A stretch of DNA of 44,413 bases, from the NCBI GenBank assembly GCA_964343195.1, contig CAYFIR010000044.1, positions 1 to 44,413 on the forward strand, in the 5' to 3' direction. Below, one piece after another: positions 36,235 through 44,359 of this stretch (the stretch's first letter is position 1; every line of letters begins with the position of its first letter). The notes under the pieces were generated by a model. That model saw nothing but the letters and a program-made list of their open reading frames with translations, was not told where the DNA came from and did no database searches. The stretch comes from CAYVAP01 sp964343195. Its GTDB lineage: Bacteria; Bacteroidota; Bacteroidia; J057. A program made the translations under genes and the position numbers.

Positions 36235-37068
36235 TTAACTTATGTCAAAATAGCTCATATTATGCTGTTGAGAAACTCTTCCAGCCAGGTATAGCCATCC
36301 TCCCCAGTTATGGATGACATTATTCCTGAATTCAAGCAGCAGGCCCTCAGGATCTTCATTGTGAGGGTTAGAATCGTAATTACCGGGGCGAGGTTTGCTG
36401 CGCCCCTGGTTGTGGGCGTAAAGGTTGTACAGATAACTATACTGCACACCCCGGGTTCCGCGAATCAGGAAGCCGAATTCATGCCTGTCAACGTTCAGCC
36501 CCTCTGTGATGAAGCACCATTGAACCGTTATGCGATTTAAAGAAGGATTTCGAGTAGAAGAGGACAATACTTCACCCAGGCTCCAGTTAGCAGAGCAGTG
36601 ATCGATGATAATGTTTTCGCCGCTGGAGATATCGATGGCATCCTTGCCCTGTTTGCTGCCCTCTCCATATAGGTCATCTCCAAGCCGCACCCTGATGTAG
36701 CGAATGATGACCTCATTCGCCTCAATGCGTAGGGTCTCCTCTTTGAGGTAAATTCCATCCCCCGGAGCTGTTTGGCCTACAATGGTGATAAAAGGTTGCG
36801 CTATGGTCAGGCGCTCTTTAGGTTCTATGGTTCCTGAAACCTTGAATACCACAGTTCGGGGGTCTTCCTGTTCTATGGCCCAGCGCAAACTACCAGGGCC
36901 TTCATCCTCCAAGTGGGTCACATATAGAACTTTTCCTCCTCGTCCTCCTTGTGTGTAGGCTTCAAATCCTTCTGCGTCCGGAAATGCCAATACTTCCCGA
37001 CCGTATCCGAAACCAGGGAGGAAAAAAGAAAGATATAGCGTCAGAAGTAGTTTTCGAAACAACTTCAT
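36235..37068 (-). CDS. pectate-lyase-like (PL1) protein, C-terminally truncated
   Basis: 277 residues with a signal peptide (KLLLTLYLSFFLPGFGYG). The right-handed beta-helix hallmarks are very clear: FPDAEGFEAYTQGGRGGKVLYVT, GPGSLRWAIEQEDPRTVVFKVSGTI, ITIVGQTAPGDGI, IIRYIRVRLGDD, IIIDHCSANWSLGE, VQWCFITEGLN, YNLYAHNQGRSKPRPG and FRNNVIHNWGG. Each is shown here as a family signature, not the whole. The frame then drifts into LAGRVSQQHNM and stops, while PL1 relatives run well over 400 residues. No further helix turns can be found in other frames before the next gene, so the C-terminal third has been lost. The gene is probably inactive, but it still heads the minus-strand operon. Confidence 0.75.
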   Translation of the reverse strand: MKLFRKLLLTLYLSFFLPGFGYGREVLAFPDAEGFEAYTQGGRGGKVLYVTHLEDEGPGSLRWAIEQEDPRTVVFKVSGTIEPKERLTIAQPFITIVGQTAPGDGIYLKEETLRIEANEVIIRYIRVRLGDDLYGEGSKQGKDAIDISSGENIIIDHCSANWSLGEVLSSSTRNPSLNRITVQWCFITEGLNVDRHEFGFLIRGTRGVQYSYLYNLYAHNQGRSKPRPGNYDSNPHNEDPEGLLLEFRNNVIHNWGGWLYLAGRVSQQHNMSYFDIS

Positions 37069-37156
37069 TTTATTGGAATAGAAGTTTTTCTAAATGAAAG
37101 CTTTTTCATATCATGGTGATTAGTCAAATAACTACTACCAAAACAATTACTTATCT

Positions 37157-37164
37157 ACTTTTGA
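37157..37164 (+). promoter_or_regulatory. putative TAnnTTTG box of the GH29 gene
   Basis: TACTTTTG is an exact match to the Bacteroidota -7 consensus, 13 bases before the ATG at 37178. It lies in an A+T-rich divergent spacer. No convincing -33 box. Confidence 0.35.
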
Positions 37165-37177
37165 ACCAGGTTGAAAT

Positions 37178-38800
37178 ATGAAGTATTACTTGCTAACTGT
37201 AGCCACCCTGTTGATTTTGGGGTCATCTTCCTGCACGAATCAAGAGAGGGAATCCATGCAAACAGGAAAGTATGAACCTACATGGGAATCCCTAAGTCAA
37301 TATGAAATTCCCCAATGGTTTCAGGACGCCAAGTTTGGGATATGGGCACACTGGGGGCCACAGTGTCAACCTGAGGCTGGAGACTGGTACGCCAGACATA
37401 TGTACCATCAAGGGCATCGACAGTATGAGCACCACCGTGAAAATTATGGACATCCATCAGAGCATGGTTTTAAGGATGTAATACATGAATGGAAAGCAGA
37501 AAAGTGGAGCCCGGAAGAGTTAGTTGCTTTGTATAAACGGGCTGGAGCCAAGTATTTTTTTGCAATGGGGAACCACCACGATAATCTGGATTTGTGGGAT
37601 AGCAAGCATCATGAGTGGAATTCCGTAGATGTGGGCCCTAAGAAGGATATACTGGCTGGTTGGGCCCAGGCTGCAAGAAATAATGACTTGCCATTTGGGG
37701 TTAGTATTCACTCTTCGCATGCTTGGCGATGGTATGAAACTGCCCAGTTCGCTGATACTTCTGGAGATTATGCTGGAATCCCATATGACGGTAATCTGAC
37801 CCGAGAGGACGGCGAGGGTACCTGGTGGGAAGGCCTGGATCCACAAAACCTTTATGCCCAGAACCATCCTCCAAGTATGAATAGCCAGGAACGGGGGAGT
37901 ATTCATGGTCAGTGGCATTGGGAAAATGGGGTGACGCTTCCTTCTGAGGCCTACTGTGACAACTTTTACAACAGAACAGTAGATATGATCAATCAATTTA
38001 GCCCTGATCTCATCTACTTTGATGATACTGCACTTCCTTTTTGGCCAGTGAGTAACGTTGGGTTGGAAATCGCTGCTCATTTTTATAATTCCAATATGGA
38101 TGCCCATAACGGCAATCTGGAAGCTGTACTTTTTGGCAAAATTCTCACCGAAGAGCAGAAGGAGTGTCTGGTTTGGGACGTCGAGCGTGGTGCGCCTGAC
38201 CGGATCCAGGAAAGGCCATGGCAATCCTGTACCTGTATTGGAGGATGGCACTATGATAGAGGGGTTTATGAAAGAGATCGATATAAATCCGCTAAAACTG
38301 TGATGCAGATTCTGGTCGACATTGTGAGCAAAAATGGAAACCTTCTGCTCAACGTTCCAGTTCGGGGCGACGGAAGTATTGACGATAAGGAGCTGCAAAT
38401 AGTACAAGACATTACGGTTTGGATGGACATCAACAGCGAGAGCATTTACGAAACCCGCCCCTGGATTGTGTATGGAGAAGGCCCGAAGTTTGAGACTGCT
38501 ACTCCTATACAGGCACAGGGATTTAATGAAGGAAAGGGTGGCCCCTATACGAGTAGGGATATCCGGTTTGTGAAAAAAGGAAACGTGTTATATGCCACGA
38601 TTATGGAGTGGCCAGAGGAAAATGAGGAAGTCCTGATCAAGTCATTAGGGACAGGCAGCCCATTCAATTCTGGGAAATTCGATTCTGCTCAGCTGCTGGG
38701 AGCAGACCTTGAGACTTTCCAGTTTACTGCGGAAGGTCTCAAGGTAAGGCTTCCCTCAGATTCTGATTTGCCTGCTCCGCTAGTCTTGAAGATCCAATAG
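37178..38800 (+). CDS. alpha-L-fucosidase-like GH29 lipoprotein
   Basis: 540 residues with a lipoprotein-type signal (LLTVATLLILGSSSC). The GH29 barrel has WFQDAKFGIWAHWGPQ, the substrate His region GNHHDNLDLWDSKHHEWNS, SIHSSHAWRW, the predicted catalytic nucleophile in LIYFDDT (D282 or D283) and the C-terminal signature VDIVSKNGNLLLNVPVRGDG. A C-terminal beta domain follows. It should remove fucose or a related deoxy/6-deoxy sugar from glycans at the cell surface. It is divergent from the pectate lyase/DUF1593 operon, forming a small glycan-use cluster without SusC/SusD. Its A+T content is higher than in the flanks. A MITE begins 6 bases after the stop. Confidence 0.9.
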   Translation: MKYYLLTVATLLILGSSSCTNQERESMQTGKYEPTWESLSQYEIPQWFQDAKFGIWAHWGPQCQPEAGDWYARHMYHQGHRQYEHHRENYGHPSEHGFKDVIHEWKAEKWSPEELVALYKRAGAKYFFAMGNHHDNLDLWDSKHHEWNSVDVGPKKDILAGWAQAARNNDLPFGVSIHSSHAWRWYETAQFADTSGDYAGIPYDGNLTREDGEGTWWEGLDPQNLYAQNHPPSMNSQERGSIHGQWHWENGVTLPSEAYCDNFYNRTVDMINQFSPDLIYFDDTALPFWPVSNVGLEIAAHFYNSNMDAHNGNLEAVLFGKILTEEQKECLVWDVERGAPDRIQERPWQSCTCIGGWHYDRGVYERDRYKSAKTVMQILVDIVSKNGNLLLNVPVRGDGSIDDKELQIVQDITVWMDINSESIYETRPWIVYGEGPKFETATPIQAQGFNEGKGGPYTSRDIRFVKKGNVLYATIMEWPEENEEVLIKSLGTGSPFNSGKFDSAQLLGADLETFQFTAEGLKVRLPSDSDLPAPLVLKIQ

Positions 38801-38806
38801 TATTTA

Positions 38807-38992
38807 GAGGCTGTTTGGAAACTTTCCTTCATCCGCCAAACTTGTCCTTTTGGAATCTGACTACGTCAATTTTATTCGGAATACTCCAGTATTCCTCCAG
38901 ACTGAAAGCTAGGGTCCCTTCCCTAGCTTTTCGTTGTCAGAACGTCAAAAGTCCTGCGTCTGGCTAGCAAAGACCAAATCCCAAACAGCCTC
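38807..38992. mobile_element. 186-bp MITE with perfect 12-bp terminal inverted repeats
   Basis: GAGGCTGTTTGG (38807-38818) and CCAAACAGCCTC (38981-38992) are perfect inverted repeats. TTA flanks both ends (38804-38806 and 38993-38995), a 3-base target duplication as made by IS5-family (IS1031-like) elements. No transposase fits. Internal hairpins: GGAATAC-TCCA-GTATTCC (38878-38895) and the 10-bp stem AAAGCTAGGG-TCCCTT-CCCTAGCTTT (38905-38930), which can terminate the upstream GH29 transcript. The right TTA is the stop codon of the next gene read on the minus strand. Confidence 0.85.
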
Positions 38993-40555
38993 TTAAGGCT
39001 TCTTCAGTGAATGCAAGAGTTTTTTCGCCATCCTCGCCGCCCTTTGCCCATCAATCGCCGCCGACATGATGCCACCCGCATAGCCGGGGCCTTCGCCTAC
39101 GGGAAACAACCCCTGCACCTCAGGATGCATGAAGGTTTCATGGTCGCGAGGGACGCGGACCGGGGAAGATGTTCGCGATTCTACGCCTACGACCACGGCT
39201 TCCTGGGTCAGGTAGCCGCGTAGCTTTCTCCCAAAGGCTTGAAAGCCACCCTTGAGTCGCTGGTGGATGAAGTCTGGCAGCACCTCGCTGAAGTCGACTG
39301 GAGCAATGCCCGGGAGATAGGAGCTACCGGGAAGGGACTGGGACATTCGCCCGGAGACGAAGTCGGTGAGCCGCGCTGCCGGAGCTACCTGTTTGCCGCC
39401 TCCTGCCGCAAAAGCCTTTTGTTCGATTTCGGCCTGAAAGCGCATCGCCCGCAACGGGTCTTCCCGATCTCCGCCAAAGTCGTGTAGCGCCAGTTCTACC
39501 ACCATGCCGGAGTTAGCGTAGGGCGAATTGCGCTTGGAAGGGCTCCAGCCGTTGACGACGACCTCGCCTTCATCCGTCGCCGCCGGGCAGATGATCCCGC
39601 CCGGACACATACAAAAGGAATACACGCCCCGCTGGTTGACCTGCTGCACGAGACTGTAGCTCGCGGCGGGTAACTCCGGGTGTCGGGCACCCTGACAACT
39701 GTATTGGATCTGATCGATCAGGGCCTGTGGATGCTCCACACGCAAGCCCAGGGCAAAGGGCTTGGCCTCAATCCCTATCCCAGCCTGATGCAGTCCGGTG
39801 AAGATGTCTCGCGCGGAGTGGCCGGTGGCCAGCAAAACGGCCTGGACGGGCCAGCGTTCTGTATCGTTAATCTGTAATGCCGTGAGCCGGTGGTGTTGGA
39901 CTTCAAATCCCGTAACCTGCGTCTCGAAGTGGACCTCGCCTCCGCATTCAATAACCGCTTCTCGCATGGCCTCTATGATGCCGGGCAGCTTGTTGGTGCC
40001 AATGTGGGGATGGCTATCCACCAGGATTTCCTGGGTCGCGCCAAACTGTACCAGGGTTTCCAGTACCCGACGGGTGTCGCCGCGTTTGGTAGAGCGGGTG
40101 TAGAGCTTTCCGTCGGAGAAGGTTCCTGCGCCCCCTTCGCCAAAGCAGTAGTTGCTGTTGGGGTTGACGACGCCCTCCTTGTTCAGAGCAGCAATGTCCC
40201 GTCGGCGTGGACGAACTGCCTTTCCGCGCTCGATCACGACAGGTTTGTACCCCAGGGTGATAAGTTCCAGGGCCGCAAAAATTCCCGCAGAACCAAACCC
40301 TACGATGTGTATGGGATTGCCCTTACTGACATCCTGTAGGGGGATGGTGGGAAGATCGGTAGGGACGAAAGGTTCGTCGATCCATGCGCGAACCCGCAGA
40401 TTGAATTTCGGCTGACGGCCTCGGGCATCGATGGAACGACGCAAGACCTCAACGGTGCTGAGTTTTTGTGGAGGGATCCGCAATCTTTTGGCTACTACCT
40501 GGTTCAGGTGAGCCATTTGATCGGGATAGACTTGTAGGTTGAGGTCTTGTGGCAT
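38993..40555 (-). CDS. FAD-dependent dehydrogenase (COG2509 family)
   Basis: A 520-residue flavoprotein of unknown substrate. The N-terminal 75 residues form the small domain typical of COG2509 (VEVLRRSIDARGRQPKFNLRVRAW). The dinucleotide-binding motif is IVGFGSAGIFAALEL. Family signatures are VIERGKAVRPRRRDI, NYCFGEGGAGTFSDGKLYTR, FCMCPGGIICPAATD, VNGWSPSKRNSPYANSG and the final FPVGEGPGYAGGIMSAAIDG. The start ATG 40555 was preferred over the TTG at 40585. The stop codon coincides with the TTA target duplication of the MITE, so the last residues may have been set by that insertion. It is divergent from the AAA gene, with a 165-base spacer. Confidence 0.93.
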   Translation of the reverse strand: MPQDLNLQVYPDQMAHLNQVVAKRLRIPPQKLSTVEVLRRSIDARGRQPKFNLRVRAWIDEPFVPTDLPTIPLQDVSKGNPIHIVGFGSAGIFAALELITLGYKPVVIERGKAVRPRRRDIAALNKEGVVNPNSNYCFGEGGAGTFSDGKLYTRSTKRGDTRRVLETLVQFGATQEILVDSHPHIGTNKLPGIIEAMREAVIECGGEVHFETQVTGFEVQHHRLTALQINDTERWPVQAVLLATGHSARDIFTGLHQAGIGIEAKPFALGLRVEHPQALIDQIQYSCQGARHPELPAASYSLVQQVNQRGVYSFCMCPGGIICPAATDEGEVVVNGWSPSKRNSPYANSGMVVELALHDFGGDREDPLRAMRFQAEIEQKAFAAGGGKQVAPAARLTDFVSGRMSQSLPGSSYLPGIAPVDFSEVLPDFIHQRLKGGFQAFGRKLRGYLTQEAVVVGVESRTSSPVRVPRDHETFMHPEVQGLFPVGEGPGYAGGIMSAAIDGQRAARMAKKLLHSLKKP

Positions 40556-40720
40556 GGGAACGAAATGGAAATGCGAAGGTCGCAAAGGGAGATATGATAG
40601 GCAAGCACCCAGTTTGTCGTTGTTTTGAGATAATACAGCCAGGTCGGCCCAGACTTATGCCAAAAATTTCAAATGGAACCTTAACTTTAACTCTCAATCT
40701 CCCAAGACTCCTACTTCCAT

Positions 40721-43700
40721 ATGTCAACCATTCGCCTTTCCTATCCCGTCTGGGTTCGTCCCGTAAGCAAGCATTACATATTGACTCCCCTGCTGTTTCA
40801 GGGGCCAGAGGTGGAAAGTGAGCGATTTGATCGAGCCAAGGATAAGCTGCGGGGAATGGTGGAGAAGTTTTTCAATGAAGACTGGAAACTGGACCGTAGC
40901 AATCTGGAAAACGTACTGTGGTACCAGTTTCACCCTCAATTTGAGTTCCAGGTGATGGAGCTACAGTTTGAGTATGGTTCACGATTTTTTCAGGGACGTA
41001 TTGCCGTAGTTTGGTTTTCCTACCTGGGAGGAACGGTTGTGATGCTTCCGGGGGTCGACCGACATATGTTTGTGCTGGCAGATGAGAAGGCCAAAAAGAC
41101 GGATGTCTCGAAAGCTGTGATCGTGCAGCTACAGGCCCTCGCCAGGAAGTACCGCAAGAAACATGGAGCTGACTTTCCCATCCATGACCATGAGGCAGAA
41201 AAGGGCGAGCACTGGACCCTGGCGGAACAGGCAGTTTTTGTGAAGCAAAAGGAGATTTCCTTCGAATCAGAAGAAGAGCTATTTTTTGCCCAGTTTTTCG
41301 GCGCGGGAGCCCAGTTCGATGGTCGGGTGGAAATCCACCGTGTGGGGCATTCGCTCAATGGGCTATACCCGGATAACCTGCATGTTGCCCATCGCCGGGA
41401 TGAACTGGTAGATGGGTTGACGGGTAAGCTATTTACTCGAGGAAGTGCGCCCATCGTCCTGCTTGGCCCCAGAAAAGTCGGAAAAACGGCCATTTTACAT
41501 GAATCGGTCAAGCGCTATCTCAGGTCCAGGGAAAAAGACACTCATCATTTAAGTGATCACGTATGGTACCTGGATCCGACCCGCCTCATCGCGGGCATGA
41601 GCATTGTCGGAGCCTGGCAGCGCCGCCTGGAAAGCATCATACAATACCTGATAAAACCCCTGGAGGATCACCCTGATCGGCAGGACATCCTGTATGTAGA
41701 CAATGTCGTAGCCCTGTTTCGGGTGGGCAAGTCAGCCCAGAATGACATGACCATGAGCGATGTGCTCAAGCCCTACCTGCAACAGCGTAAGTTACAGTTG
41801 GTGGTCGAATCTACCGTAGAGGCCTGGGACCTTGTCGCCGAAGCCGATCGGGGATTTACAGACCTCTTTCAGGTGATACGGGTAGAGGAACCCGATGAAG
41901 TGGACACCCTCCGCATCCTGAACCGGGTTCGTCTGGAACTCGAAGAGGAAAACTTCCTGATGGAAAGTGATGTCCTCCGGTCTCTTTACGACCATGAGCG
42001 TCGCTATCATCAGCCCAGCAGCCTGATGGGGCGCTCAGCTGAGCGCCTGCGGCAACTGGCCATTCGTAACCGACAACGGGAGACCGAGTTTGATACCATC
42101 GACCTCGAAGATGAGCTGGAGTGGGAAATTCCTCTAACCCCCCAGATTGCAGAGGTTGACTATCAGCTCATATTCGAAAGTGTTGCCAGTCATTTTCGGC
42201 ATTTTCTCGTCGGACAACCCGAGGTGTCAGATGCCCTTACCGATCTGGTCTCCCAACTCAAGGCACAACTTTCCCCACCCAACCAGCCCATTCGCTCGAT
42301 GCTCTTCATAGGGCCTACCGGAGTGGGCAAGACGCAGGCTGCCAAGGTCCTCGCCGATTACCTGTTCCTCCACCAGGAACGTCTGGTTCGGATCGACATG
42401 AACGAATACCTTGATCCGGGAGCGGTGAGCCGCCTTATTGGTGATCCCCAGCATCCCGAGGGGCATTTGACCAGCAAGGTCAGGCACAATCCATTTTGTG
42501 TATTGTTGCTCGACGAAATTGAAAAAGCACACCCCGATGTCCACGACCTGCTCCTGCAACTGCTGGACGAAGGTCGTCTGACCGACGCCCTGGGGCAGGT
42601 AACGAGTTTTGCCAATACGGTGGTCATCATGACTTCCAACCTGGGGGCCGATAGGGTAGGGAAGTCCATCCGCTTTGCCCAGGATAAAGAAGATCAGGCT
42701 GGGGTGTACAGAAAGGCGATCCAGGATTTCTTTCGTCCGGAATTTATCAATAGGATAGACCAGATTCTGATATTCAAGTCGCTGCAGCCAGAGCATATCG
42801 AGCGCATAGCAGACCTGCAGATTCGCCGCCTGATGCAGCGACAGGGATTGCGACAGCGACAGATTTTCCTGCGGGTAGCTCCGGCAGTCCTGACGTATCT
42901 TGCCGGGCGGGGCTATGATCCCCAGATGGGAGGACGTGCCCTGAAGCGGCAGATTGAAACCGATCTGGTCCACTTGCTGGCAGCCCATCTTTCCCAGTTT
43001 AAACCAGGGGTTCCCTTGCTGATCTTTCTCAGGCCAGGCCAGTCCGCTATCGAGGTTATCAGCAGGCCGCTGGTAGAAGTTCCCCCTTCCCCTCGCAGCA
43101 AGATGGAAATGGTTGGGAAAATTACTGCCGGAAAAGAAGATTTTGAGTCTGTGCTGGAGGAATATGAAAAGCTGCGCGATGAAGTGGAAGAGGTGACCGA
43201 TGACCGGCTTGACGAACTGGACATGGACCTGGGGCAGGCCATGCAAGTCGATGCATTACTCCGGGAACTGTTTGAGATGAAGGATGAAATTCGGAGTCGA
43301 ATCGAGCAGCTATACGACCTGCAACGGCAGTTTCAGATTCGCAGGAACCTTAACCTGCGTGGAGGCCACTTCCGTGTGAAAACGGTCAGCCATGGAGTCG
43401 CCCGACTCTCTGGAGATGATCGGCCTGTACTGCAGGATCAGGTAAACCAGGAAAATGTGACGGATTTTCTGTCTCAGGTTTCACAGGCCGCTGATACCCT
43501 GGTCAATGAGGGAGCTTCGCTGTTTTTCCAATACCGATTGCAGTTGGATCGCATGCAGACCTGGACCAAAGCAGCCGAGGAGCGGGGAATTGACCACCTG
43601 GTCCTGAAATTTCGGCTGTTGAACGCAGAGGAGGTATCCATAGGCGATACCAATCCGGTGGCATTCCTCCGGGGGCTGTATCAAACCCTGGGTTGGACCA

Positions 43701-44164
43701 GTGCCGACCCTGGGGAGGACACCTCGGAAGTCGTACGCATTAGCCTGAAAAATACGGGCGTCCCGAAAGCCCATCGGGACAGCCTGGTGGTTCCCTACCT
43801 GTTTGTGCGCGGGTTGGGAATCCGGGCAGCCGTAAGAGCTGAAATCGGGGTACATCGGTTTGCCAATGTTCAGGAAGACACGCTGGTAGAGGTCAGGTTG
43901 GCTGAGTTAGGGGCAGATGAGTGGGAGGCTGCCAGGGAAAACTGGGATAAGCAGGGCGCTGGCCCCGATGAGCTCTTTCCCGAAAGAATTCCTGATACCT
44001 ACGAGGTAATACGTCGCTACAAGTTGAGCTACCAAAGTCGCAGATTTGGCAAGACCTGGGAATGGGAGCCAAGTGGGACGCTGTATGACCTGCGGACCAA
44101 GTGGTTATTGGAACTTCCGGCCCATCGCAGCGACCTGGACCTGCTCTTCTACAAGGAGGATTGA
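40721..44164 (+). CDS. ClpB-like double AAA+ ATPase fused to a PCRF (release-factor)-like domain
   Basis: 1147 residues. N-terminal 1-175: unrecognised. D1 (about 225-430) aligns with ClpB D1, with Walker A GPRKVGKT (249-256), but Walker B is VDN (D327, N328), the pore loop KYRG reads SIVG (294-297), and the double-Arg finger is absent. D2 (about 480-780) is well kept, with GPTGVGKT (531-538), LLLDEIEKAHPDV (D598, E599), TSNLGA, FRPEFINRID and GYDPQMGGRALKRQI, but the GYVG pore loop is replaced by DPQHPEGHLT (575-584). About 800-880 is coiled coil. About 910-1075 resembles the PCRF domain of RF1/RF2, notably RAEIGVHRF (1039-1047) after a beta-strand. No GGQ motif follows. It is cytoplasmic. 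An ATP-driven ribosome- or translation-linked remodeller is inference. Confidence 0.9.
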   Translation: MSTIRLSYPVWVRPVSKHYILTPLLFQGPEVESERFDRAKDKLRGMVEKFFNEDWKLDRSNLENVLWYQFHPQFEFQVMELQFEYGSRFFQGRIAVVWFSYLGGTVVMLPGVDRHMFVLADEKAKKTDVSKAVIVQLQALARKYRKKHGADFPIHDHEAEKGEHWTLAEQAVFVKQKEISFESEEELFFAQFFGAGAQFDGRVEIHRVGHSLNGLYPDNLHVAHRRDELVDGLTGKLFTRGSAPIVLLGPRKVGKTAILHESVKRYLRSREKDTHHLSDHVWYLDPTRLIAGMSIVGAWQRRLESIIQYLIKPLEDHPDRQDILYVDNVVALFRVGKSAQNDMTMSDVLKPYLQQRKLQLVVESTVEAWDLVAEADRGFTDLFQVIRVEEPDEVDTLRILNRVRLELEEENFLMESDVLRSLYDHERRYHQPSSLMGRSAERLRQLAIRNRQRETEFDTIDLEDELEWEIPLTPQIAEVDYQLIFESVASHFRHFLVGQPEVSDALTDLVSQLKAQLSPPNQPIRSMLFIGPTGVGKTQAAKVLADYLFLHQERLVRIDMNEYLDPGAVSRLIGDPQHPEGHLTSKVRHNPFCVLLLDEIEKAHPDVHDLLLQLLDEGRLTDALGQVTSFANTVVIMTSNLGADRVGKSIRFAQDKEDQAGVYRKAIQDFFRPEFINRIDQILIFKSLQPEHIERIADLQIRRLMQRQGLRQRQIFLRVAPAVLTYLAGRGYDPQMGGRALKRQIETDLVHLLAAHLSQFKPGVPLLIFLRPGQSAIEVISRPLVEVPPSPRSKMEMVGKITAGKEDFESVLEEYEKLRDEVEEVTDDRLDELDMDLGQAMQVDALLRELFEMKDEIRSRIEQLYDLQRQFQIRRNLNLRGGHFRVKTVSHGVARLSGDDRPVLQDQVNQENVTDFLSQVSQAADTLVNEGASLFFQYRLQLDRMQTWTKAAEERGIDHLVLKFRLLNAEEVSIGDTNPVAFLRGLYQTLGWTSADPGEDTSEVVRISLKNTGVPKAHRDSLVVPYLFVRGLGIRAAVRAEIGVHRFANVQEDTLVEVRLAELGADEWEAARENWDKQGAGPDELFPERIPDTYEVIRRYKLSYQSRRFGKTWEWEPSGTLYDLRTKWLLELPAHRSDLDLLFYKED

Positions 44165-44359
44165 GTTTTCAGAGGTCGAATTGTCGCAACAAAAGAGGGT
44201 TCTCTGACAATTTTAGCGGAGAGAAAAGGGGGTACGACCCCTCTGGGGTCGATCCACCGCGCAGGCACGTGCTACCAAGCTTGAACCCCAACAGGGTTCG
44301 CATCCAGGGTCAACGGCCCTGCGACAAGGTGGGGATAAAGCCAGCGCAGGAGACCTCGT
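44165..44359. repeat. intergenic stretch with three consecutive hairpins
   Basis: After the AAA gene lie CGACCCC-TCT-GGGGTCG (44235-44251), GAACCC-CAACA-GGGTTC (44283-44299) and CAGGG/CCCTG (44305-44321). The first may terminate the AAA transcript. GAACCCCAAC-type palindromes are common dispersed intergenic elements in Bacteroidota. Frames across the region are not gene-like. Confidence 0.6.

Noticed and set aside
37520..38407. 295-codon minus-strand frame inside the GH29 gene
   Set aside because: A shadow of the fucosidase gene; no signal, domain or start context of its own.
42227..43246. 339-codon open frame on the minus strand inside the AAA gene
   Set aside because: It is antisense to the D2 and coiled-coil coding sequence, which has clear motifs. 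The translated antisense shows no family features.
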